Shown here one piece after another: positions 1-7,531 of a stretch of 52,664 nt of DNA; the first letter of the stretch is position 1; each line of letters begins with the position of its first letter. A program made the position numbers and the translations under genes. Under the pieces are notes generated by a model. It did no database searches and was not told the DNA's origin. It saw only the letters and a list, made by a program, of their open reading frames with translations. Source of the DNA: a bacterium (GTDB lineage Bacteria > SZUA-79 > Acidulodesulfobacterales > Acidulodesulfobacteraceae); contig DAHVNW010000009.1 of assembly GCA_027319095.1 (NCBI GenBank), positions 1 to 52,664 on the forward strand, written 5' to 3'.

Positions 1-1
1 C

Positions 2-517
2 GAACAGGCGTTTATCGAGAAATTCGATACCCCGCTCTTTTTTGCTCCAGGCTGGCGTTGGGGCGATACCGTCCTTCCCGGCGAAAAAATAACGATGGAG
101 CATGTATACGGATGGTACGGCACTACGTATCCGGAAGTCTATAAGACCCTTCTTACCGGCAGGCAGCTTTTACAATCCCAATTGAGCGTTTTAAGCGACG
201 TATTCGCAAAAGACCCATATCTGCAAATGGGAGGCGACGCTACGCGTGTTTCCAATTCTAAATGGCATGTAAAAATAAACGAAACGACGAACGACAGGAT
301 AAAATCGTGGGAGATTAAAGGCAAGCCGTTAGACTTAGATAAAAAATACCGTGCCGTTTCGACCGGAGGCAAAATGCAGAATATGAACGCCTCGGACAAA
401 GGTCTTACAAAATATAAGGCGAGCGACGTAATAGCCGAATACATAAGAAAGAGCGGCAGCGTTAAAGCCGTCAAAACTGAAGACGTTATATACAGGCATT
501 CTAGGACGGCGGGTTAG
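2..517 (+). CDS. soxB: SoxB-like thiosulfohydrolase, C-terminal part (5' end outside window)
   Basis: The reading frame is open from the first bases of the window and ends at 517, so only about the last 171 residues are seen. The part present matches the C-terminal half of the 5'-nucleotidase fold of SoxB: an RWGDTVLPGEKIT stretch, then TYPEVY...LTG, then GGDATRV followed by GKPLDLDKKYR. SoxB is a periplasmic dimanganese enzyme that hydrolyses the sulfate group from SoxYZ-bound thiosulfate. The metal-binding N-terminal domain lies outside the window and cannot be checked. The ATG at 95 is internal, not the start. The next genes are a DsrE-like protein and a SoxA-like cytochrome, which supports a sulfur-oxidation role. 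A generic 5'-nucleotidase is the main alternative. Confidence 0.72.
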   Translation, partial: EQAFIEKFDTPLFFAPGWRWGDTVLPGEKITMEHVYGWYGTTYPEVYKTLLTGRQLLQSQLSVLSDVFAKDPYLQMGGDATRVSNSKWHVKINETTNDRIKSWEIKGKPLDLDKKYRAVSTGGKMQNMNASDKGLTKYKASDVIAEYIRKSGSVKAVKTEDVIYRHSRTAG

Positions 518-593
518 TTTAATATTGGGAAAATAATCGATAAATGTGCTATATAGCTTATAATAATTATAATTATAATTAAGGAGATTAAAA

Positions 594-1121
594 ATGAAAA
601 AGTTTAGTTTATTTTTAAGCTTATTAATGATTGCCGCAGTTTCAATTTTATTTTTTTCGTCCGTGTCTATGTCTTACGCTTTAAAGTATGGCCCATCGTC
701 TTACAGTTCCTATCCTGCATATTATAATACCCATCCGTTGCCAACTCCGGAATTTTTTAAAAATAAGGTTTTAAAGATGCTGGTTGAAATCGATTATCCA
801 AATCCGAAGAGATGGAATTATGCAATAGCCGTCATCTCTAATGTTATGAAAGCATTCGGGTATAATTCGCTTAAATATAAAATTGAGCTTGTTGCATTCG
901 GCGCCGGTTTAAAAATGGTAATGCCAAAATTCGATAAGAAAAATGAAGCTGTTCTAGAAAGTTTAGTCACCTATGGACTTAAAATACGTGGTTGCCACAA
1001 TACAATGTTAAAGTTTCATCTGACGAAAAAAGCGCTTTTTCCTTTCGTTAGGGTTGTTCCGGCCGGCGTACTTGAAGTTGCTAAAAAAGGGATGCAGGGC
1101 TATGTGCTTTTGAAGCCTTAA
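594..1121 (+). CDS. Exported DsrE-like protein (paralogue 1 of 4)
   Basis: A 175-residue protein with an N-terminal signal peptide (hydrophobic stretch about 8-27, then SYA), followed by one DsrE/DsrF-like sulfur-relay domain. The domain carries the NPKRW motif near residue 70, the core strand VAFGAGLKM and a single conserved cysteine, C134, in GCHNTM. DsrE-family proteins bind sulfane sulfur on a cysteine as persulfide; most are cytoplasmic, whereas this one should be periplasmic. A strong AAGGAG site precedes the ATG. It is the first of four related exported copies (also at 2052, 2650 and 3315) interleaved with a SoxA-like cytochrome, so a periplasmic sulfur-carrier role is inferred. The exact partner is unknown. 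Confidence 0.85.
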   Translation: MKKFSLFLSLLMIAAVSILFFSSVSMSYALKYGPSSYSSYPAYYNTHPLPTPEFFKNKVLKMLVEIDYPNPKRWNYAIAVISNVMKAFGYNSLKYKIELVAFGAGLKMVMPKFDKKNEAVLESLVTYGLKIRGCHNTMLKFHLTKKALFPFVRVVPAGVLEVAKKGMQGYVLLKP

Positions 1122-1159
1122 CATAAGGCATAAAACAACCTACAATTTCGGAGGACAAA

Positions 1160-1993
1160 ATGAAAAGATTTAGCTTAATCGTTTCGGGGATTTTCTTGGT
1201 TATCCTATCATTATATTTTTTCGGAAGCTATTTTTTTAATAATAAAATTGCTTACGCAAAGGGAAAATTAAACAAAAAAATGATTGCCGAAAAAAAAATA
1301 CGGGCAGGTTTAAAGTTAGGGAAAGCGGAATTTTATAGTACCAGGCTTGGAACAAATGCCCTTTCTTGCGCTAAATGCCATGTTTACAGTATCGGTACCT
1401 ATATTCCAAAGGTCGGCAAGGTAGTTAGAAGTTTGGCAGGAGTTGCGGCTGCTTTTCCAATATTCAATCCAAAGACCCATCAGGTTATTACGCTCGGAGA
1501 AAGACTAAACATGTGTATCAGGGGCGCCCTTAAGGGGAAACCGCTCAGCGGACAGAAGCTTAATTACCTCACTCTTTATGTAACGTTTCTGAGCAATGGA
1601 TATAAAATTAAAGGATACAATGCAAATCCTGCCCCAGTGTATTCTAAAGCCTCCGACGCGCATCCTAAAACCCTTAGTCAGGCCTTAACGCTTGGAAAGC
1701 ATTATTACGATACTCCTCTCGGAGCTTCCGATTTTAGTTGCGATTCCTGTCATCCAGGCGGCGGAGCGGGCGTTCTGGGCGGCAAGCCGACCAAGCCGGT
1801 AATAGGCCACGCCGTTTATTATCCTACATATAAAAAATGGGGCAAAATTATAACCATGCAGGACCAGTTTAATCACTGCATATACACCGGGGAAACGGGG
1901 TTTAAAAAGAAGATAGGCTCTAAAACATGGAGGTATCTTGATTTATATGTCTATTCGCTCTCGAAAGGTTATAAAATAAGCGTTGGAAAATGA
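1160..1993 (+). CDS. soxA: SoxA-like periplasmic diheme c-type cytochrome
   Basis: A 277-residue exported protein with a signal anchor or signal peptide at about 5-34 ending AYA. It has two internally similar cytochrome c domains: heme motif 1 is C70-AK-C73-H74 and motif 2 is C194-DS-C197-H198. Each half carries a further cysteine at an equivalent place, C119 (RLNMC) and C240 (QFNHC), in the position of the cysteine ligand or bridging cysteine of SoxA, followed by a conserved L..YV..LS.GYKI tail. In the Sox system SoxAX joins thiosulfate to the SoxYZ carrier. No SoxX or SoxYZ gene is visible here. GGAGG lies 7 bases before the ATG. TsdA-type thiosulfate dehydrogenase is less likely because of the domain pattern. 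Confidence 0.75.
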   Translation: MKRFSLIVSGIFLVILSLYFFGSYFFNNKIAYAKGKLNKKMIAEKKIRAGLKLGKAEFYSTRLGTNALSCAKCHVYSIGTYIPKVGKVVRSLAGVAAAFPIFNPKTHQVITLGERLNMCIRGALKGKPLSGQKLNYLTLYVTFLSNGYKIKGYNANPAPVYSKASDAHPKTLSQALTLGKHYYDTPLGASDFSCDSCHPGGGAGVLGGKPTKPVIGHAVYYPTYKKWGKIITMQDQFNHCIYTGETGFKKKIGSKTWRYLDLYVYSLSKGYKISVGK

Positions 1994-2051
1994 TTAAATA
2001 TAGGTAAATTGCGTACTGCAGTTATTAAAAAAACGGGATAGGAGAATAATA

Positions 2052-2546
2052 ATGAATAAATATTTACTTAAAAATGGTTTGTTGAATTTTAAAACGGCTT
2101 TCATCGTTATGGCGCTGGTTTTAATATATTTTAGCGGCAATGCTTACGCATATAAAAAGATACAGGCGCTTCCATATTTTAAAAATAAGACCATGAAAGT
2201 TGTAATTCAAATAACCCAAAATAGTCCCGCAAGATGGAAGCTTGCCCTCGGAAATGCCGCCAAGGTCGTTCAAATTATGAGCGCTCACGGTATCAACTAT
2301 AAAGTCGATATAATAGCGTACGGTCCCGGGCTTAAAGTATTTATGAAAAAATACGATAAAAAATTTTATCCCCTGCTTCAAAGTTTAAGCGCTTACGGAA
2401 TTAATCTTGTGGCATGCCATATGACGATGCTTGCCATGCATATTCGCGAGAAACAGCTTTTCCCTTTTGTCAATGTGGTATATCCCGGCGCGGTTGCTTA
2501 TATTATTAAGAAAGAAATGCAGGGATACGCTTATATAAAACCGTAA
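2052..2546 (+). CDS. Exported DsrE-like protein (paralogue 2 of 4)
   Basis: A 164-residue protein with a hydrophobic export signal at about 14-33 ending AYA, then a single DsrE-like domain. It shares with its neighbours the strand MKVVIQI, an ARWKLALGN segment, the AYGPGLKVF strand and one cysteine, C122, in ACHMTM. The closing YPGAVAYIIKKEMQGYAYIKP segment closely parallels the ends of the genes at 594 and 3315, which shows recent paralogy. It sits directly after the SoxA-like cytochrome with an AGGAG site before the ATG. Periplasmic sulfur-binding is inferred from the family and the export signal; no catalytic activity can be read from the sequence. Confidence 0.85.
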   Translation: MNKYLLKNGLLNFKTAFIVMALVLIYFSGNAYAYKKIQALPYFKNKTMKVVIQITQNSPARWKLALGNAAKVVQIMSAHGINYKVDIIAYGPGLKVFMKKYDKKFYPLLQSLSAYGINLVACHMTMLAMHIREKQLFPFVNVVYPGAVAYIIKKEMQGYAYIKP

Positions 2547-2649
2547 AGGAAGATATTTGTTTTATAAACCTGAACGGAACGGCCAAATTAAATGGCAGGG
2601 CATATAGCAAAACAAATTAATTCTAAATTATAATAATATGGAGTAGATT

Positions 2650-3240
2650 ATGGAAAAGGTTATTAATACTTTTATTGTCATGGTCGCCGTCATAATTATG
2701 GCTAATTTAGTTGCTGCTTCTTTGGCATCGGCAAGCACGAACGGCGAAGGGATTTCCGTATATTTAAAAAAATACTATCAAAGTCACATGCGTAAAATCA
2801 GGGGATGGCATAACGTAAATGGAACAAGGACATATTTTACAAATACATCTACTAAGCCGGTGTTTACAATTGGGGCTAAGCCTGTTCGCGGTAAAGTTTA
2901 TAAAGCGCTTTATGTTATAGATGTAAACAAAAGGGCCGTAATGAAGAAAACTATTAATAATATTAAGAATTTATTAAATGACCCAAGAGTAAAAGGACAT
3001 ATAAGAGTCGAACTTCTTGCATTCAGTCCAGGCGTCCATATTTACTTCAAGAGAAACGGTTTTAAGAATGCCCTCTTAGAGTTAAAAAAAGACGGGGTTG
3101 AAATTGCCGAGTGCGCCAATACTTTATATGAACTTCATATCCCGCCTTCAAAACTTTATTCCTTTGTAAAGATGGTTCCATCGGCCCAGGGTGAAATAGT
3201 TATAAGGGAAGCCGAGGGGTGGGCTTATTTAAAACCGTAA
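2650..3240 (+). CDS. Exported DsrE-like protein (paralogue 3 of 4, divergent)
   Basis: A 196-residue protein with an N-terminal hydrophobic signal (about 6-28, ASA). It carries an extra segment of roughly 50 residues between signal and domain that its siblings lack. The DsrE-like domain starts near residue 82 (VYKALYVID), includes the LLAFSPGVHIYF strand, and its single cysteine is C155 in ECANTL, the form common in the wider family. The NPKRW motif of the other three copies is absent and DVNKRAV stands at that place. The end GWAYLKP matches the shared C-terminus of the set. It is the most divergent member and may handle a different partner. Co-directional with the flanking copies and has GGAG before the start. 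Confidence 0.82.
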   Translation: MEKVINTFIVMVAVIIMANLVAASLASASTNGEGISVYLKKYYQSHMRKIRGWHNVNGTRTYFTNTSTKPVFTIGAKPVRGKVYKALYVIDVNKRAVMKKTINNIKNLLNDPRVKGHIRVELLAFSPGVHIYFKRNGFKNALLELKKDGVEIAECANTLYELHIPPSKLYSFVKMVPSAQGEIVIREAEGWAYLKP

Positions 3241-3314
3241 ATCGTTTTATGGGGCGGGGCAAATTATATAATTTCTAAACATAAGATTAAGATTAAAATT
3301 ATGCGGAGGAAAAA

Positions 3315-3872
3315 ATGAAAAAATTAACGAGGTTATTGGTTTTTTTAATTGTAGTTACGGGAGGGGCGTCTTTGCTTTTAGCCGGCTGCGCCAAAAAACC
3401 GTCAAAACCTGTCCCTGCGCCAAAAGTTGCGAAGCCTTCCAAGATAACCGTGAAAAAGAAAGTGAAAATAAAAAAGCCGCTTTTAACCTCCGTTTCTTAT
3501 CACGGGTTTTTTAATGATAAGGTGGTGAAGGTAGTTTTTCAGGTTTCGTCTCCAAATCCTAAAAGATGGAAGGTGGCGCTGGGAAACATGAACGATATTA
3601 TATGGGAGCTCCATTATAATCCTAAAAAGTATAAAGTGGTTTTTGTAGCTTACGGTCCCGCCGACAAAATGTTTCTTAAAAAGAACAATAGGCTGATTCC
3701 CCTTATAGAAAAACTTTATAAGCACAAGGTAAGATTCGATGTTTGTCACGTGGCGATGATTAAACTCGGTATTAAGCCGGATGAAATTTTGCCCTTCGTT
3801 CATATTACCCCGGACGGTTTTTATGCTATTATCCATTACGAAATGATGGGATATTCTTACATAAAGCCGTAA
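3315..3872 (+). CDS. DsrE-like lipoprotein (paralogue 4 of 4)
   Basis: A 185-residue predicted lipoprotein. A hydrophobic signal ends in the lipobox LLAG-C25, followed by a Lys/Pro-rich linker of about 35 residues that would act as a tether. The DsrE-like domain follows from about residue 58, with NPKRW near 81, VAYGPADKMF, and one cysteine, C144, in VCHVAM. The C-terminus GYSYIKP matches the paralogues. Lipidation would place this copy on a membrane facing the periplasm, unlike the soluble siblings. It ends the cassette and is followed by a strong hairpin. A membrane-docked sulfur acceptor or donor is a reasonable inference, but no biochemical role is proven. Confidence 0.85.
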   Translation: MKKLTRLLVFLIVVTGGASLLLAGCAKKPSKPVPAPKVAKPSKITVKKKVKIKKPLLTSVSYHGFFNDKVVKVVFQVSSPNPKRWKVALGNMNDIIWELHYNPKKYKVVFVAYGPADKMFLKKNNRLIPLIEKLYKHKVRFDVCHVAMIKLGIKPDEILPFVHITPDGFYAIIHYEMMGYSYIKP

Positions 3873-3940
3873 AATGGATATACGTATAAAATTGCATATC
3901 TTTCTGCTTGCGCATAGTTTAATGCCGCATCAAGCATATT

Positions 3941-3978
3941 TTTAATGAATCCCCCTCTTAAATCGGGGATTCATTAAA
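3941..3978 (+). terminator. Perfect 14-bp stem-loop after the sox/DsrE cassette
   Basis: Arms 3941-3954 and 3965-3978 are exact reverse complements (14 bp) around a 10-base loop. It lies 70 bases after the last DsrE-like gene and before the TetR promoter, as expected for a terminator. The run of T after it is weak, so efficiency is uncertain. Confidence 0.5.
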
Positions 3979-4072
3979 TTTAAACGGGTATCGCTATTTG
4001 CATTGGAATGACTCGTTTTAAAGCTAGATAATTAGGTTTAGATTTCATTAAACTATCTTAGCTATTTTTTCC

Positions 4073-4102
4073 TTGACATAAATTATATCGCTACGCTATA
4101 AT
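4073..4102 (+). promoter_or_regulatory. Sigma-70 type promoter of the TetR gene
   Basis: TTGACA at 4073-4078 and TATAAT at 4097-4102 are both perfect consensus hexamers separated by 18 bases. Transcription would start near 4109, about 23 bases before the TetR start codon, inside the predicted operator. Confidence 0.75.
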
Positions 4103-4106
4103 TAAT

Positions 4107-4118
4107 ACGAATGTTCGT
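4107..4118 (+). promoter_or_regulatory. Putative TetR-family operator
   Basis: ACGAA-TG-TTCGT forms an inverted repeat with 5-bp arms at 4107-4111 and 4114-4118. It lies at the predicted transcription start, between the -10 box and the TetR coding region. Many TetR-family repressors bind palindromes with ACGAAC/GTTCGT-like arms, so autoregulation is likely. Confidence 0.5.
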
Positions 4119-4131
4119 TTTAATTTAAATT

Positions 4132-4737
4132 ATGAACAAAAAAATAAAAAAATCGGTAAAAACGAAAATATTCGAGTACTGCATAGAAAATTTTTCTAGA
4201 ATAGGCTATAACAACGTTGGGGTCAGAAATATATCGGAAGGAACAGGATTAAGTATAGGGGCTATATATTACTACTTTCCGTCTAAAGAAAAAATCGCGA
4301 GATTTTTATACGATACGGCTACCGAGCTTATATTGGAAAATATTAAAAAGTCGGTTGGCGAAGCACGCGGCGACGAGGAAGTTATAAAATCGATTATAGT
4401 CGAATTATTCAGATTGACGGAAGAAAGTCCGCGTCTTATGGAGTATGCGCTGTATGTCAAGCACAAGGATTTTTTGCCGGATGTTCTACCCGTGTGTTCT
4501 TCGAAACCATTTGAATATATCAAAAGTTTTATGAGAAAAAAAATCGAAGAAGGCGTTTTCGAGGATATGGATATAGTGGTCGCCTCTGCTTTGGTTATGG
4601 GGCCTATTATCAGGATAGTCCAATTGAGATTGGATAATCTATTGAAAGACGATATAAGAAAATATGCGGTTCCCATTTTTGAAGGCATCATTAAATCCAC
4701 TTTCAAAAAGGTCGCAAATAAAAAAATAAGTAAATAA
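4132..4737 (+). CDS. TetR/AcrR-family transcriptional regulator
   Basis: A 201-residue protein with an N-terminal TetR helix-turn-helix (about 12-55; GVRNISEGTGLSIGAIYYYF is the recognition region, followed by SKEKIARFLYD) and a helical ligand-binding C-terminal domain without recognisable specificity. It lies alone between the periplasmic DsrE/Sox cassette and the TusA-YeeE cluster. It has its own consensus promoter and a palindrome overlapping the likely transcription start, so it probably represses itself. Control of one or both sulfur cassettes is plausible from position only. The start has no strong ribosome site, but the ATG follows the promoter closely and the helix-turn-helix begins soon after. 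Confidence 0.88.
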   Translation: MNKKIKKSVKTKIFEYCIENFSRIGYNNVGVRNISEGTGLSIGAIYYYFPSKEKIARFLYDTATELILENIKKSVGEARGDEEVIKSIIVELFRLTEESPRLMEYALYVKHKDFLPDVLPVCSSKPFEYIKSFMRKKIEEGVFEDMDIVVASALVMGPIIRIVQLRLDNLLKDDIRKYAVPIFEGIIKSTFKKVANKKISK

Positions 4738-4899
4738 AGATAAGGCGGAGTTTTTAAGTGCGGCCAAAAAGGTTTTTATTCTATTTACGGAAGTTGTTTC
4801 CGCGGATTTTGCCGGTAATGTTTTTATATAGTTTATTTAGTAATCTTTATTTATACCTTAATTTAAAATTAATTTAAATTTATCAATGGAGGATATTAA

Positions 4900-5160
4900 A
4901 TGGCCGAAGAAAAAGATTTGGAAAATGTAAAACCTGACGAAACGCTGGACGTGATGGGCGAGACCTGTCCTATTCCGGAAACTATGGCGCACAAAAAACT
5001 AAAAAAAATGTCGGTAGGAAAGGTTCTCGAGGTTTACACCGACCACTCAGCAGCCGTGGAAAATTCTTTCCCTTCCATGCTTAAAAAAATGAATTACCCT
5101 TATTGCGTCAAACAAACAGCCCCGGGGGAATATACAATTAAAATAAGAAAAACATCGTAA
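4900..5160 (+). CDS. tusA: TusA-family sulfur carrier
   Basis: An 86-residue cytoplasmic protein of the TusA/SirA family. After a short acidic leader it shows LDVMGETCPIPE, with the family CPxP motif whose cysteine carries persulfide sulfur, then a beta-alpha-beta-alpha-beta core ending YTIKIRK. TusA proteins hand sulfur between rhodaneses, DsrE-type proteins and downstream enzymes. GGAGG lies upstream of the ATG. The gene is directly upstream of a YeeE/YedE membrane transporter, a pairing seen in many sulfur-using bacteria, which suggests it accepts sulfur entering through that transporter. Confidence in the family is high; the direction of transfer is inferred. Confidence 0.93.
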   Translation: MAEEKDLENVKPDETLDVMGETCPIPETMAHKKLKKMSVGKVLEVYTDHSAAVENSFPSMLKKMNYPYCVKQTAPGEYTIKIRKTS

Positions 5161-5226
5161 AACCTGGTTTAATTTCAATTTTAGATCTGTTATTTTAAAT
5201 TAATAATAATTCAAGAGGAATTTAAC

Positions 5227-6408
5227 ATGAATCCTTATTTTCTCGAGTATTCTTTAGTTGGAATCGCAGGATTGCTTTTCGGCGCGGCGTTGGAACGCGG
5301 AAGAATGTGTTTTGTTCTCGCTACGAATAACATAATAACGGCAGGCGATACAAAAATTTTAGAAGGCATTTTGTGGGCATTTGGAATATCAGTACTGATA
5401 TTCGGCGCAGTAGAATCTCTTGGAATAATACCTGTTCAAGCAGCGGTTCAAGGGGTTTTTCCATCAGGTTGGTACGACCTTGTCGGAGCCCTTTTTTTCG
5501 GATTCGGCATAGGGCTATGCGGCGCATGTATGAGCGGGCTTATATTCAGGGCATCGTCCGGTTTTACTCAAAACTGGATGCAGTTGTTCGGCATACTCAT
5601 AGGCACGATTTTTTTTGCGTTTATAATCTTTCCTATGACTAATTTTTTATACTGGATTTTACATACTATACCTTGGCTCGGTATTAAACCGGGGCTTTCG
5701 GATTATATACCTCACGAATGGTTCGGCAAAGCGGTGTGGGGTCCTTTTGTAGTAGCGTTAATTTTCGGCGGCTTTTTTATGTTGTTTGGACTGTATTTGA
5801 CGAAAAGAAGGTTTAAAAAAATCGGAGAGGAAAGAGGGGAAAAAAATTATAAAGAACCCGTTATAACCTGGAATATGCTTAAGTTTAAAGAACCGTATTC
5901 ACCGAGGCTTGGAGGATTATTATTTGCTGTCATCGCGATAATTGTTTTATTCGCTTCTTATTATACTGTTCATAAGGTAGCCTACCTGGGCGTGACAACC
6001 CCCTACGGTAGTTTTGACACATATCTTCTATCCCCGTTTATAAACCTGTATAACGTGGTAGGACCTTATAAAGCCTCGTTCCTGCCTAAACTTTCCTCCA
6101 ACTGGTTCCAGATAGTTCCAGTTGCAATACCGATGACACTTATGGTATTATGCACGTTTGCAGGGGCGACCATTACCGCTATTTTGGGCGGCGAGTTCAA
6201 GTGGAGGGTCCCTCGAAGAAAAATGATGTTCCTGCAAAATTTTATAGGAGGCGTTTTTACAGGGGTTGGAGCAAGAATTGCGTTGGGCTGTAATATAGGA
6301 ACATTATGGAGCGGATTCCTAATGTTTTCGTGGGCAGGAGTTTTGTTTTTGCCGACGCTGGTACTGGGAATGTATCTTGCTCTCAAATTTCAAGAACTTG
6401 TATGGTGA
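5227..6408 (+). CDS. YeeE/YedE-family sulfur-compound transporter (TsuA-like)
   Basis: A 393-residue integral membrane protein with about nine to ten hydrophobic segments of the YeeE/YedE family. The characteristic motifs are present: GRMCF with C28, GLCGACMSG with C98 and C101, and a late ALGCNIGTLWSG with C355. In TsuA, a thiosulfate uptake protein, equivalently placed cysteines line a relay path through the membrane. The gene follows tusA by 66 bases, so sulfane sulfur imported here could pass to TusA. A hydrophilic loop of about 45 residues (RRFKK...EERGEKNYKEP) lies mid-protein. The substrate (thiosulfate, persulfide or other) is not decided by sequence. Confidence 0.9.
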   Translation: MNPYFLEYSLVGIAGLLFGAALERGRMCFVLATNNIITAGDTKILEGILWAFGISVLIFGAVESLGIIPVQAAVQGVFPSGWYDLVGALFFGFGIGLCGACMSGLIFRASSGFTQNWMQLFGILIGTIFFAFIIFPMTNFLYWILHTIPWLGIKPGLSDYIPHEWFGKAVWGPFVVALIFGGFFMLFGLYLTKRRFKKIGEERGEKNYKEPVITWNMLKFKEPYSPRLGGLLFAVIAIIVLFASYYTVHKVAYLGVTTPYGSFDTYLLSPFINLYNVVGPYKASFLPKLSSNWFQIVPVAIPMTLMVLCTFAGATITAILGGEFKWRVPRRKMMFLQNFIGGVFTGVGARIALGCNIGTLWSGFLMFSWAGVLFLPTLVLGMYLALKFQELVW

Positions 6409-6499
6409 AAATGCAGGAAGTATTTTTATTTATAACGATTTGTTAAACTATGTTAATTTAATTTTTATTAATTAAAAGAAAAAGGGGGATTAATCCGCA

Positions 6500-6787
6500 A
6501 TGGCTAAGAAAAAAAATCATAACTGGTGCGGGATATTGTTTATAGCCGCATATGGGGTGTTTACCATATACGTTTCGCGTATTCTAGGCTACCTTAATAA
6601 GGGCAAGGTTATAGGAAAGCTTTCGGGAACGGCTCTTGGCGGAATAAAAGAAAGTTTTGTATTATTCGGTATAATTTTTATTCTTGCGGCCGTCATTTTA
6701 TTCTTTAGGGAATATATTTATAAGAAGGGCTTTGAAGAAGCGGTAGATACGGAAAAAGGGGTCGCTCCGCATTATTTTAAAAAATAG
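6500..6787 (+). CDS. Small two-helix membrane protein, unknown function
   Basis: A 95-residue protein with two predicted transmembrane segments (about 10-30 and 53-70) and charged ends (KKKNHNW at the start, HYFKK at the end). I do not recognise the family. One cysteine, C10, lies at the membrane entry. It sits between the YeeE-type transporter and a DsrE-like gene in a run of co-directional sulfur genes and has an AAAGGGGG element before the ATG. An accessory role to the transporter is possible but rests only on position. Confidence 0.7.
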   Translation: MAKKKNHNWCGILFIAAYGVFTIYVSRILGYLNKGKVIGKLSGTALGGIKESFVLFGIIFILAAVILFFREYIYKKGFEEAVDTEKGVAPHYFKK

Positions 6788-6843
6788 CCGATAAACGGTT
6801 ATTAATACAAATACGTAAAAATAAAATCGGGAGAGATAAAAAG

Positions 6844-7170
6844 GTGAGAAACGAAGTACAGCGCAAGTTAATCGCATTGTTAATAACAACCGATAAATAC
6901 AAAAATCACATAGAAAATATCGTAAGTTCCGCCGTTAAATCCGGTTGCGAGGTAAGGTGTTTTATAATGGACGACGGTGTTAATCTGCTCAACGACGAAG
7001 ATTATGTCAGCAAGTTAAAAGAATCGCATGCCGGGGTTTCGCTGTGCGAGTATTCGTGCGAGGTAAGAAACGTAACTAAAAAAGTGGACGGTTTTACTTA
7101 TGCATCCCAGTATGAAAATGCCAGTATGATGAACGATTTAGAACTTTCCGACAGATTGCTGGTCTTTTAA
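6844..7170 (+). CDS. Cytoplasmic DsrE-like sulfur-relay protein
   Basis: A 108-residue protein without a signal peptide, starting at GTG. The fold pattern matches the DsrE family: a first strand KLIALLITTD, an amphipathic helix, the strand EVRCFIMDDGVNLL, and SLCEYSCEV with C68 and C72 where DsrE proteins usually keep the sulfur-binding cysteine. The end (SDRLLVF) is typical for DsrE/TusD. It is distinct from the true DsrE of the dsr cluster at 33519. With tusA and yeeE upstream and a rhodanese downstream it probably forms part of a sulfur delivery chain. Confidence 0.78.
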   Translation: MRNEVQRKLIALLITTDKYKNHIENIVSSAVKSGCEVRCFIMDDGVNLLNDEDYVSKLKESHAGVSLCEYSCEVRNVTKKVDGFTYASQYENASMMNDLELSDRLLVF

Positions 7171-7223
7171 AATTTATTCATAAGTTTTTACATATTATTT
7201 ATTATTATGAGGTATAATTAATT

Positions 7224-7502
7224 ATGGCAAAAAAAATTGCGGTTCTTGTCCGCGAAAGGCAGGCGGAAGCGCTCAGGATGTCCGGAGGCTTAACATTGCT
7301 CGACGACGAGGTTCATGTTTATATTCTCGATAGAAAACTTGAGAAAAATACCGTTATAGATAAGCATCTCGATATGGTGAGGAATATGCTTGAGTTACCG
7401 ATTTGGACAAATTTTAAGGATAATGATAATCTGTTCGATTATATAAGCGACGAAGATTTATCCAATAAATTGCTTGATTACGAAATTGTTATTCCATACT
7501 AA
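7224..7502 (+). CDS. Small conserved-looking protein of sulfur cluster, possibly DsrF/TusC-like
   Basis: A 92-residue soluble protein beginning KKIAVLVRERQAEALRMSGGLTLLDDEVHVYILDRKL, where an alternating strand-helix-strand pattern resembles the first half of DsrE/DsrF-type folds; it ends LLDYEIVIPY. It has no cysteine, so it could not itself carry sulfur as persulfide. It lies between the DsrE-like gene and a 57-residue gene; the three are a candidate DsrE-F-H-like trio in reduced form. Family assignment is tentative and rests on pattern and context. No strong ribosome site precedes the ATG (AGGT about 12 bases upstream). Confidence 0.65.
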   Translation: MAKKIAVLVRERQAEALRMSGGLTLLDDEVHVYILDRKLEKNTVIDKHLDMVRNMLELPIWTNFKDNDNLFDYISDEDLSNKLLDYEIVIPY

Positions 7503-7531
7503 AATCGAAATTCCGGGAGGTTTAAAAAATA

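Noticed and set aside
1160-1993. TsdA-type thiosulfate dehydrogenase for the diheme cytochrome
   Set aside because: Duplicated domains each with heme motif and a matching later cysteine followed by an L..YV..LS.GY tail fit SoxA better, and soxB is adjacent.
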